From the NCBI GenBank assembly GCA_944326175.1, contig CALVCY010000111.1, forward strand, positions 1-5,705: a DNA stretch of 5,705 nucleotides. Direction: 5' to 3'. Shown here piece after piece: positions 1 to 5,497 of this stretch. The translations under genes were made by a program, and so were the position numbers. The DNA comes from an uncultured Erysipelotrichaceae bacterium (lineage in GTDB: Bacteria > Bacillota_I > Bacilli_A > Erysipelotrichales > Erysipelotrichaceae). Under the pieces are notes generated by a model, which saw nothing but the letters and a program-made list of their open reading frames with translations, was not told the origin of the DNA and made no database searches. Each line of letters starts with the position of its first letter. Position 1 is the first letter of the stretch.

Positions 1-154
1 CATATAATACGGTGATCGTATCACCCGGATTCACTTCTTTGCTTGGTTTAGCCACTTTCCCATTGACTAGAATCCGATCATTGTCTGCCAATTCCTTGGA
101 TATCGTTCTTCGTTTCAATATTCGGGACACTTTTAAGTACTTGTCTACCCGCAT
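1..154 (-). CDS. rqcP: S4-domain RNA-binding protein RqcP (YabO/Hsp15-like), 5' part only
   Basis: The first 51 codons are present; the gene continues beyond the left edge (family members are about 80-90 aa). The protein begins MRVDKYLKVSRILKRRT and continues with RILVNGKVAKPSKEVNPGDTITV, which is a textbook S4 fold: basic helix pair, then the 'hVNG..hK.S..h..GD.h.h' strand-turn region. In Bacillus the homologue RqcP binds the 50S subunit and helps RqcH add C-terminal alanine tails to stalled nascent chains. The family's conserved N-terminal arginines (R2, R16 here) are present. I chose ATG at 152-154 because an in-frame TGA lies upstream and the S4 homology begins at this Met. No convincing Shine-Dalgarno precedes it, so a TTG six codons upstream cannot be excluded. 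It lies downstream of mfd but behind a terminator, so it probably has its own promoter. Confidence 0.88.
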   Translation of the reverse strand, partial: MRVDKYLKVSRILKRRTISKELADNDRILVNGKVAKPSKEVNPGDTITVLY

Positions 155-174
155 ATAGATATCATAATGCAAAT

Positions 175-185
175 TGGTCAGACCA
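175..185. repeat. Small palindrome in the rqcP leader
   Basis: TGGTC-A-GACCA is a perfect 5-bp dyad with a 1-nt centre, 21 nt upstream of the rqcP start codon. Its position between the candidate promoter and the gene would suit an operator or a weak leader structure, but a dyad this short is also expected by chance. Confidence 0.35.
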
Positions 186-228
186 GAAAGAGAAAATCAT
201 CCAAGTATCGTTGCTATCAGCGAATCTG

Positions 229-258
229 AATATAGTTCGCTTCATCAATTCAAAACAA
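229..258 (-). promoter_or_regulatory. Possible sigma-A-type promoter for rqcP
   Basis: On the minus strand, TTGTTT (253-258) and TATATT (229-234) are separated by 18 nt, matching the -35/-10 consensus at four and five of six positions. Initiation near 222 would give a leader of about 70 nt before the rqcP ATG at 154. A promoter is expected here because the mfd transcript should end at the terminator near 500. The surrounding DNA is so AT-rich that chance matches are likely. Confidence 0.33.
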
Positions 259-363
259 ACAAATACACTCAACCAAATAAAATTAAAAAGACTATAAAAA
301 AGTGCAAATGAGCAAAAAAACACTATAAACAGCATTCACGACACAACGATATGCACTAACTTT

Positions 364-507
364 TCAAAGTACACTTAAAGTTTCTATAAAGTACACTTTC
401 AAAGTACACTTGTCGTAGACAATCCAAGTATGTTTCTTTTTCAATTCAACAAAATCGCCATATTCTTGTCCGATTTCTGCGCAAGTTAATTTCAAAGAAA
501 AGATCAT
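364..507 (-). other. Short open frame (47 codons), possible gene relic
   Basis: Read on the minus strand from ATG at 505-507, this frame contains a plausible protein-like stretch, EIGQEYGDFVELKKKHTWIV, then runs into the direct repeats and stops at TGA (364-366). The start codon lies inside the terminator stem and has no Shine-Dalgarno, and an in-frame TAA sits 18-21 nt upstream of it. It is therefore unlikely to be translated as it stands. The composition of about 421-480 is more gene-like than the AT-rich DNA next to it, which is why I record it as a possible fragment. I do not recognise the family. Confidence 0.2.
366..411. repeat. Three direct copies of AAAGTACACTT
   Basis: Exact 11-bp copies lie at 366-376, 388-398 and 401-411. 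Two of them extend to a 15-bp match, TTTCAAAGTACACTT (362-376 and 397-411). Start-to-start spacings are 22 and 13 bp, so the copies are not phased by codons. Each contains the short dyad AAGT-AC-ACTT. They could be protein-binding sites or subterminal repeats of a lost mobile element; the sequence alone does not decide. Confidence 0.75.
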
Positions 508-524
508 CCATAAAGAATGATCTT
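494..524 (-). terminator. Rho-independent terminator after mfd
   Basis: On the minus strand AAGATCATTC, loop TTTAT, GGATGATCTT form a 10-bp stem (eight Watson-Crick pairs, one G-U, one C-G) at 500-524, followed by TTCTTT. The stem begins 23 nt after the mfd TGA (547-549). Outer arms 486-498 and 533-546 are also complementary (TTAATTTCAAAGA against TCTTTG-c-AAATTAA), so the whole block from the mfd stop can fold back on itself. The stem is AU-rich, so efficiency may be moderate. Confidence 0.72.
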
Positions 525-546
525 AGTATTTCTCTTTGCAAATTAA

Positions 547-3500
547 TCAGCGTTTCGCCAGTTTGGTCTTCAATAAAGCTTCGATATTTTCCAGCAGTTG
601 GATCGAATGACGCAGATTATTGAATTTGTTCTGTTTGAAATTGATCGATACTTTGGAAAAACGGAATGCAATGGTAGCATCATGATCCAAACGATACACG
701 GTATCAAAAAGTAACTCTCCATCGATCAATGGAGTCAATGCACTGGTCAACACAATGGTCAAACCATTGCGATCCAATGTGGTCCGTTCCACACCGGAAT
801 AGGATGCTGCCAATTCAAATCGTCGTTTCAAGAACAACTCTTCCACTTCTTTTGGGAATTTACCGTACTGGTCTTTCAATGCTTTCTGATAACTCAGCAA
901 ATCTTCTCTGGTTTTACACCCTTCCAAGGTCGTGACAATATCGATCTTGTCATATGAATTGGTGGTAAAGCCATCCGGTATCGTGGCATTCAACGGGATC
1001 GTCTGCTTTTTGACCAGCGGTTCATCCACAGGTACTGCAGATTGATTTGAATCATTCTGCCGTACTGCAATTTCCTGTTTCAATACATCAATGACCATAT
1101 CGATCCCGACAGTATCGATAAATCCACTCTGTTTTGCTCCCAAAAGATCACCGGCACCACGGATCATCAGATCGCGCATCGCGATCTGATATCCATCGCC
1201 TAAATGCGCAAATTCCTTGATCGCATTCAGTCGTTTTTGAGCCACTTCACTCAATTGCTTACGTGGTGGGACCATTAAATACGCATAACCCACTCGATTG
1301 CTGCGGCCCACCCGCCCTTTGATCTGATACAGTTGGGCCAAACCAAGGCGTTGGGCATTATCGACCAAAATAGTATTGGCATTGGGAATATCGATCCCAT
1401 TTTCGATAATGGTCGTACACAGCAAAATATCGATCTTTTTACCAATAAAAGCATCCATCACATCTTCGATATGTTCACTGTCCATCTGACCATGGGCAAT
1501 GCCGATACTGGCTTTCGGCAATAAACGTTGCAATTGCTTCGCGTATGGGTAAATATCCACTGTATCATTGAACAGATAAAATACCTGACCATTGCGCGAC
1601 AATTCTCGTTCGATCACTTCGCGGATCACCGCATCATTCCGCTCGATCACATACGTCGCAACCGGGAATCGGTTGCTGGGCGGAGTCCTTAATTGAGAAC
1701 ACGGACGCACTCCCATCAAACTCATCTGCATCGTCCGGGGGATCGGTGTTGCTGAAAGGGAGAGCACGTCGATATTGTGTTTCATTTCCGCAATGCGTTC
1801 TTTTTGCTCTACGCCGAAGCGATGCTCTTCATCCACCACCAAAAACCCAAGATCTTTAAACCTTATGGATTTATTCAATAAGCGATGGGTTCCCACTACA
1901 ATATCCACTTTTCCGCTCCCCAACCCACGGATCACTTCATCCTGGATGCTTTTGGGGACGAAACGGTTCAATAAAGCGACATTGACCGGATGGTCCTTGA
2001 ATCGATCGGTAAAAGTGATGTAATGCTGTCGACTCAATAATGTGGTCGGGCACAAAACGGCGACTTGCTTGCCGGCCTTCACGGCTTTATACGCACACCG
2101 TATGGCCACTTCGGTTTTCCCAAACCCGACATCTCCGCATAACAGCCGATCCATCGGGTATGGTTTTTCCATATCTTCTTTGATTTCTCGAACGGCAATT
2201 TGCTGGTCAGGGGTCAATGGGTACTCGAATTCCTGTTCGAAAGCGATCTGGTCTTCATCATCCTTTGGAAAAGCAAAGCCGATCGCTTTTTTGCGATCAC
2301 TGTAAAGTTCGACCAGTCGAGCGGCCAAATTGCCCAGATCCTCATGCAATTTGGCTTTGGTTTTTTGCCACTTATCACTGCCCAGTTTGTTCAATCGTGG
2401 AGCCACGCCCTCACTACCGACAAATTTGCGGACCAGATGGAATTGTTCCAGGGGAACGAATAATTCACCATTATCGGCATATAGGATATGCAGAAAATCT
2501 TTCTTCAAACCTTGAACGACTTTGGTGGTTAAACCAAGGTACTGGCCAATTCCATATTGGTTATGGACCACATAATCCCGTGGTTTCAAATCGGTAAAAT
2601 TGGCCAGTACCTCTGCGTTTTTGTATTTATTGGCAAAACGATTTAATGCATTTTTGCGATGGATCAGTTCATTGGGGGTATAGACCACCAATGATAAAGA
2701 ATCAATGGCAAACCCTTCATAATAGGTATCAAAGATGATATTGATCCCGTCTTGGGGGACTTCGTCTTCATCATTCCTTAACACATAGGGGATATTTAAA
2801 TTCACGCAGTGTTGGACCACCATGGCCAGATCATTGTCCATCACGGCAAGGATCTTCTTATCATAAGAATGATCTTTGGATATCACCAGCAGATTATCAT
2901 CCAGATTCTTACTGGCAAGATCGATTTCATGGATATCGGTGGTGATATCACCATATGGTGTGAAGTAACCATGGATGGTTTGTTGAAGATCATGGAGGGG
3001 ATGAAAGATGGAAAATCGAGGATAGATATGATGATTTTCAACCAGTTCCTGTAAATAGGTGGTGGCTTCCATCGTGTAATATTTAGTGGATTCCACCAAA
3101 CGTTCCCATGGATCGGCAATGATTTGAGGATGGTCCATATAATCCCAGATATGGTCAAAACCATCGGTATACGCAACCAATGGATATAAATGCGAAGAAA
3201 ACTGGTGATCATTGAGCAAGCTAAGATCATGATCAATGGATGCGATCAGTTCATCATTGGTCAAACCATCTTTAATGGTGGATAAGCGTTCCGTGATCTC
3301 TTTGATTTGACGGGGTGAAAAATAATATTCACTGGCTACACCAAATTGAATGGAATTAAGCGATCCACTGGATAATTGAGTGGTGACATCCAGATTGCGA
3401 ATGGATTCGATGGTATCATCAAAATATTCGATCCGAAATGGATCATGATCAATCGGATAAATATCCACCACACTGCCACGTTTGGCAAATGTCAATGGCG

Positions 3501-4005
3501 CGACCACATGCGCTACGGGTTCATACCCGATATCGATCAGGGATTGAACCAGTTGCTCCATTGGTAAAACCATATCGACAGCAACCGAAACACAATGCTG
3601 TTTAAAATCTTTTACTGCCGGCAATCGTTTGATCGCTGCAAACCCATGCGTCACAATGATTCGATTGCTGTCCGTTAAACACTTATTCAAGATATCTACC
3701 CGATACGCACTGGCTTCTGGAGAAGCAGACAATGCATCGATGCGCAATGATTCTTCCACGGTAAACAAATCACAGGCACCCAATGGCAAAAAAGATGCCA
3801 ATCGATCAAATAAGCGTTGCGCTGCATAGGCATTATGGCAGATCACTAACATGGGATGGGGATCTGCACGAAAAGCACTGGCTAACGCCAGTGCTTTCTC
3901 GATATCACTGCAAGCCGGTATAGTTGAATCATGGTTTAATATGGTTTCAACCACTTTACTCCCTTTGATCTGATCCAATATCCATTGTTTCATTGGTTCA
4001 ACCAT
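547..4005 (-). CDS. mfd: Transcription-repair coupling factor Mfd
   Basis: This full-length Mfd (1152 aa, close to the usual 1150-1180) is a dsDNA translocase. It pushes stalled RNA polymerase off the template and recruits UvrA for nucleotide excision repair. Visible modules: a UvrB-like N-terminal region (about 30-210, with GYEPV and RGSVVDIYP); an RNA-polymerase-interaction domain (about 472-530, PRDYVVHNQYGIGQYLG); then the RecG-like SF2 motor with Walker A GDVGFGKTE (624-632), DEEH (725-728), SATPIPRT (751-758), IENGIDIPN (867-875) and QIKGRVGRS (894-902). The TRG motif region follows (933-970, with MRDLMIRGAG), and a C-terminal TRCF/D7 domain (about 1003-1110) masks UvrA binding at rest. 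The start is uncertain: ATG at 4005 or at 3993 (Met5), neither with a clear Shine-Dalgarno. It is last in the HAD-pth-mfd operon, 9 nt after pth, stops at TGA, and is followed by a terminator. Confidence 0.98.
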   Translation of the reverse strand: MVEPMKQWILDQIKGSKVVETILNHDSTIPACSDIEKALALASAFRADPHPMLVICHNAYAAQRLFDRLASFLPLGACDLFTVEESLRIDALSASPEASAYRVDILNKCLTDSNRIIVTHGFAAIKRLPAVKDFKQHCVSVAVDMVLPMEQLVQSLIDIGYEPVAHVVAPLTFAKRGSVVDIYPIDHDPFRIEYFDDTIESIRNLDVTTQLSSGSLNSIQFGVASEYYFSPRQIKEITERLSTIKDGLTNDELIASIDHDLSLLNDHQFSSHLYPLVAYTDGFDHIWDYMDHPQIIADPWERLVESTKYYTMEATTYLQELVENHHIYPRFSIFHPLHDLQQTIHGYFTPYGDITTDIHEIDLASKNLDDNLLVISKDHSYDKKILAVMDNDLAMVVQHCVNLNIPYVLRNDEDEVPQDGINIIFDTYYEGFAIDSLSLVVYTPNELIHRKNALNRFANKYKNAEVLANFTDLKPRDYVVHNQYGIGQYLGLTTKVVQGLKKDFLHILYADNGELFVPLEQFHLVRKFVGSEGVAPRLNKLGSDKWQKTKAKLHEDLGNLAARLVELYSDRKKAIGFAFPKDDEDQIAFEQEFEYPLTPDQQIAVREIKEDMEKPYPMDRLLCGDVGFGKTEVAIRCAYKAVKAGKQVAVLCPTTLLSRQHYITFTDRFKDHPVNVALLNRFVPKSIQDEVIRGLGSGKVDIVVGTHRLLNKSIRFKDLGFLVVDEEHRFGVEQKERIAEMKHNIDVLSLSATPIPRTMQMSLMGVRPCSQLRTPPSNRFPVATYVIERNDAVIREVIERELSRNGQVFYLFNDTVDIYPYAKQLQRLLPKASIGIAHGQMDSEHIEDVMDAFIGKKIDILLCTTIIENGIDIPNANTILVDNAQRLGLAQLYQIKGRVGRSNRVGYAYLMVPPRKQLSEVAQKRLNAIKEFAHLGDGYQIAMRDLMIRGAGDLLGAKQSGFIDTVGIDMVIDVLKQEIAVRQNDSNQSAVPVDEPLVKKQTIPLNATIPDGFTTNSYDKIDIVTTLEGCKTREDLLSYQKALKDQYGKFPKEVEELFLKRRFELAASYSGVERTTLDRNGLTIVLTSALTPLIDGELLFDTVYRLDHDATIAFRFSKVSINFKQNKFNNLRHSIQLLENIEALLKTKLAKR
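1161..1194. repeat. Perfect inverted repeat inside the mfd TRG-motif coding region
   Basis: ATCAGATCGCG (1166-1176) and CGCGATCTGAT (1180-1190) are an exact 11-bp inverted repeat around a CAT centre. GGAT/ATCC flanks extend it by four pairs past one bulged base (1165). It encodes YQIAMRDLMI, part of the highly conserved TRG region. No U-tract follows on the mfd strand, so it is not a terminator. Confidence 0.7.
3872..3897. repeat. Perfect inverted repeat near the 5' end of mfd
   Basis: AAAGCACTGGC (3872-3882) and GCCAGTGCTTT (3887-3897) are an exact 11-bp inverted repeat with a 4-nt loop, about 110 nt into mfd. In the mRNA it is a GC-rich hairpin with loop GUUA, followed by UUUUCG (the first three U's belong to the stem). 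This gives it a weak resemblance to an intragenic terminator or attenuator. It encodes KALALASAF. Confidence 0.7.
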
Positions 4006-4014
4006 TCTACCACA

Positions 4015-4578
4015 CTACCCATTGTAGTGATTCATGATATATGCCATGGTGCAACCATCTCCATAATCCAAAGCCGCTTTAGCGGCTTTGGATAAAGATT
4101 GTTGATAGATTTCCAATTCTTCCCCATGGATCTTACCCAAAACATAATCAATAGTTTCGATTTTGTTATGTTTTCCGATCCCCACACGGATACGATTGAT
4201 GTTTTGATTTGCCAATTTCAAAATGATATCGCCCATCCCTTTTTGACCGGCACTGGAACCACTGGTACGGATACGGATCTTCCCAACGGGAAGATCCATA
4301 TCATCATGGATGATCAACAGATCATCCATGGAGATATCGTAATAATCCATGATCGAAACCACGGCATCTCCACTTAAATTCATGAATGTGGTTGGTTTGA
4401 CCAGCATGGTCTTCCCATTTTTACCATGGTAGAAACCAATCAAAGCATGCCGTTTGGTTTCTTCTTTAAAACTTACATTTTTTTCTCTCGCGATGATATC
4501 GATCACATCAAACCCCGCGTTATGGCGGGTATGTTCGTATTGTTTACCGATATTACCTAAACCCACGATCATTCGCAT
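4015..4578 (-). CDS. pth: Peptidyl-tRNA hydrolase
   Basis: This 187-aa protein has the family's usual size. It releases peptide from peptidyl-tRNAs that have fallen off ribosomes, acting in the cytosol. Conserved features: VGLGNIG (5-11) with N9, TRHNAGF (17-23) with catalytic H19, KPTTFMNLSG (61-70) with N67, HDDMDLPVGK (91-100) with D92, and IRVGIGK (130-136). Two positions are unusual: the near-invariant GNPG is GNIG, and the 'GGHNG' loop reads AGQKG (110-114). I chose ATG at 4576-4578 because the homology begins at MRMIVGLGN. GGGGTGG (4587-4593) also lies 8 nt upstream. An upstream extension to 4641 would overlap the HAD gene and has no homology. The HAD stop codon is 2 nt away, suggesting translational coupling, and mfd starts 9 nt after the TAG stop. 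Confidence 0.96.
   Translation of the reverse strand: MRMIVGLGNIGKQYEHTRHNAGFDVIDIIAREKNVSFKEETKRHALIGFYHGKNGKTMLVKPTTFMNLSGDAVVSIMDYYDISMDDLLIIHDDMDLPVGKIRIRTSGSSAGQKGMGDIILKLANQNINRIRVGIGKHNKIETIDYVLGKIHGEELEIYQQSLSKAAKAALDYGDGCTMAYIMNHYNG
4066..4093. repeat. Perfect 13-bp inverted repeat near the 3' end of pth
   Basis: ATCCAAAGCCGCT (4066-4078) and AGCGGCTTTGGAT (4081-4093) are exact reverse complements separated by 2 nt, giving a stable 12-bp hairpin with a 4-nt loop in RNA. It encodes SKAAKAALD and ends 61 nt before the mfd start codon. Neither side has a U-tract, so it is not a standard terminator. It could be an intra-operon processing or mRNA-stability element. Confidence 0.75.
4275..4330. 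repeat. Two adjacent perfect inverted repeats inside pth
   Basis: The first is GGATCTTCCC (4275-4284) with GGGAAGATCC (4288-4297) and a 3-nt loop. The second is CATGGATGATC (4305-4315) with GATCATCCATG (4320-4330) and a 4-nt loop. They are 7 nt apart and encode the conserved DDLLIIHDDMDLPVGKI segment that contains catalytic Asp92. Back-to-back exact hairpins in a conserved coding segment are uncommon. Confidence 0.68.
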
Positions 4579-4580
4579 GG

Positions 4581-5375
4581 TTAGATCCACCCCAACTTTC
4601 GTAATGCATCTCCGATCCCATTTTGTTGAATATGGGCACACGTATCACTTGCATATTGGCGAACCGACGGTGTTCCGTTACTCATCCAAAATGATCGATC
4701 CGCTGCTTGTAGCATCTCGATATCATTGTTGCCATCTCCGATGGCAACCATATAAACATCCTGGTCTAACCATTGTTTTAAGTGGTTCATTCCATTGGCT
4801 TTGGAATGAGAAGATGGAATGATCTCGGCTGCACAGTGATGTTTTTCATCTGCTTGATGAAGGATCACTTTCATATTTTCTTTTAATGGTTTTAACCATT
4901 CTCCAATTTCAAAATCCAACATGGTCACTTTCATGATTTGATCGGCTTGATCATCTGAAAGCGGCCAATCCACATATTCCACTTTGAAACGAAATAAAAA
5001 GTCTTTGTATTTTTCCTGATACAACGATTGCAATGATTTTGGCATATAGTTGTTATACTGGCCTTCATAATTACAAAACAGCTGTTGATCAAACGTGGCT
5101 TGATCGATCAGGTGAATATTGGTTGAACCAAGGGATTGATGGTAGATAGTTTGACCATGGTATTGGATATCTCCACCACAAGCTGAAATAATCCCATCAA
5201 ACCCAAATGTTTTGATCATATCCGGGATCTCATGAAAACTCCTGCCCGTATTGATCAATACCCGTACTCCGTTTTTTTGAGCTTTACGGATATCTAAAAC
5301 CGTGTCGGGATAGATATCATCCTTTTTCCAATCCAATAATGTTCCATCAATATCCAAAAACAACAGCCGTTCCAC
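4581..5375 (-). CDS. Cof-type HAD-IIB family phosphatase
   Basis: This 264-aa protein is typical in length for Cof/YidA-like sugar-phosphate or nucleotide phosphatases of the HAD superfamily, which act in the cytosol with Mg2+. Motif I is DIDGT (8-12), with nucleophile D8 and acid/base D10. Motif II is NTGR (42-45), with T43. Motif III is the lysine in HSKANGM (190-196, K192). Motif IV is GDGNNDIEML (213-222), with D214 and D218 for the metal. The C2B-type cap lies between motifs II and III (about 75-185) and sets the substrate, which cannot be read from sequence. The start is GTG (5373-5375) with a strong AAGGAG 6 nt upstream. It is the first gene of the operon with pth and mfd, 2 nt before pth, and diverges from the cold-shock gene. 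Confidence 0.94.
   Translation of the reverse strand: MERLLFLDIDGTLLDWKKDDIYPDTVLDIRKAQKNGVRVLINTGRSFHEIPDMIKTFGFDGIISACGGDIQYHGQTIYHQSLGSTNIHLIDQATFDQQLFCNYEGQYNNYMPKSLQSLYQEKYKDFLFRFKVEYVDWPLSDDQADQIMKVTMLDFEIGEWLKPLKENMKVILHQADEKHHCAAEIIPSSHSKANGMNHLKQWLDQDVYMVAIGDGNNDIEMLQAADRSFWMSNGTPSVRQYASDTCAHIQQNGIGDALRKLGWI
4587..4593 (-). promoter_or_regulatory. Ribosome binding site deciding the pth start
   Basis: GGGGTGG on the minus strand lies 8 nt upstream of ATG 4576-4578, within the last codons of the HAD gene. It supports this start over any further upstream and implies coupling of pth translation to the HAD gene. Confidence 0.6.
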
Positions 5376-5381
5376 GCTTTT

Positions 5382-5387
5382 CTCCTT
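5382..5387 (-). promoter_or_regulatory. Ribosome binding site supporting a GTG start for the HAD gene
   Basis: AAGGAG on the minus strand is 6 nt from GTG 5373-5375. No ATG is suitably placed, and the DIDGT motif lies at the expected distance from this start, so GTG is very likely the true initiation codon. Confidence 0.75.
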
Positions 5388-5426
5388 ATCCTTCTTTTTT
5401 GATGGTTATGATTTTACCAAATCCAC

Positions 5427-5492
5427 TGGTTGAACCATGGATTATTTTGGTTAAAACCACATCTAAATTTGTATTGGTTGGATCATAAACCA
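5427..5492. promoter_or_regulatory. Row of TGGTT/AACCA dyads, possible operator cluster
   Basis: Three inverted repeats with the same half-site follow each other: TGGTT-g-AACCA (5427-5437), TGGTT-aa-AACCA (5448-5459) and TGGTT-8 nt-AACCA (5475-5492). A further TGGTT lies at 5403-5407. TGGTT starts are spaced 24, 21 and 27 bp. The third dyad spans the spacer of the candidate HAD-operon promoter, and the other two lie in its leader. This arrangement suits a repressor or leader-structure role. The same half-sites also occur inside genes here, so a local base-composition bias is possible. Confidence 0.4.
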
Positions 5493-5497
5493 TTCAA
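5468..5497 (-). promoter_or_regulatory. Possible promoter of the HAD-pth-mfd operon
   Basis: On the minus strand TTGAAT (5492-5497) and TACAAA (5468-5473) are 18 nt apart, each matching consensus at four of six positions. A perfect TTGACA also lies upstream (5511-5516), but no good -10 stands 16-18 nt from it. The nearest, TATGAT (5482-5487), is 23 nt away. A promoter for the operon is expected in this region; the exact choice is uncertain. Confidence 0.3.

Larger units (their letters stand above)
155..546. other. Long AT-rich intergenic region between mfd and rqcP
   Basis: This 392-bp gap is large compared with the 2- and 9-nt gaps elsewhere in the gene cluster. From the mfd side it holds a terminator hairpin (about 494-524), a 47-codon minus-strand open frame of moderate composition (364-507), three direct repeats of AAAGTACACTT (366-411), then very AT-rich DNA (only 12 G/C in bases 241-300). 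A candidate promoter and a small palindrome follow in the rqcP leader. GATC, very common in the genes, is absent from 155 to 500. I see no tRNA, no obvious riboswitch and no recognisable protein family. It may be a scar of an insertion or of decayed genes. Confidence 0.6.

Noticed and set aside
366..411. CRISPR-like array
   Set aside because: Repeats are only 11 bp, with 2-bp and 11-bp gaps, so there are no spacers of regular length and no cas genes.
547..549. Mollicute genetic code (TGA as Trp)
   Set aside because: TGA is used as the mfd stop, directly followed by a terminator, and tryptophans in the genes are TGG.
894..902. Unusual Lys in Mfd motif VI (residues 894-902, QIKGRVGRS)
   Set aside because: Coordinates here are residue numbers. 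The core QxxGRxGR is intact, and Lys replaces the usual Arg only at a variable position, so this is not a functional defect.
2217..2597. Plus-strand open frame of 126 codons inside mfd
   Set aside because: It is antisense to the conserved Mfd motor coding region, has no recognisable domain or ribosome binding site, and its composition follows the mfd codons.
4066..4093. Intrinsic terminator between pth and mfd
   Set aside because: The stem is strong but lies inside coding sequence and has no U-tract on either side.
4579..4641. Longer pth beginning at ATG 4641
   Set aside because: The extra 21 residues overlap the HAD gene and lack Pth homology; the internal ATG has a proper Shine-Dalgarno.
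4454..4822. Plus-strand open frame of 122 codons across the pth/HAD junction
   Set aside because: It is fully antisense to two conserved genes and shows no protein-family features.
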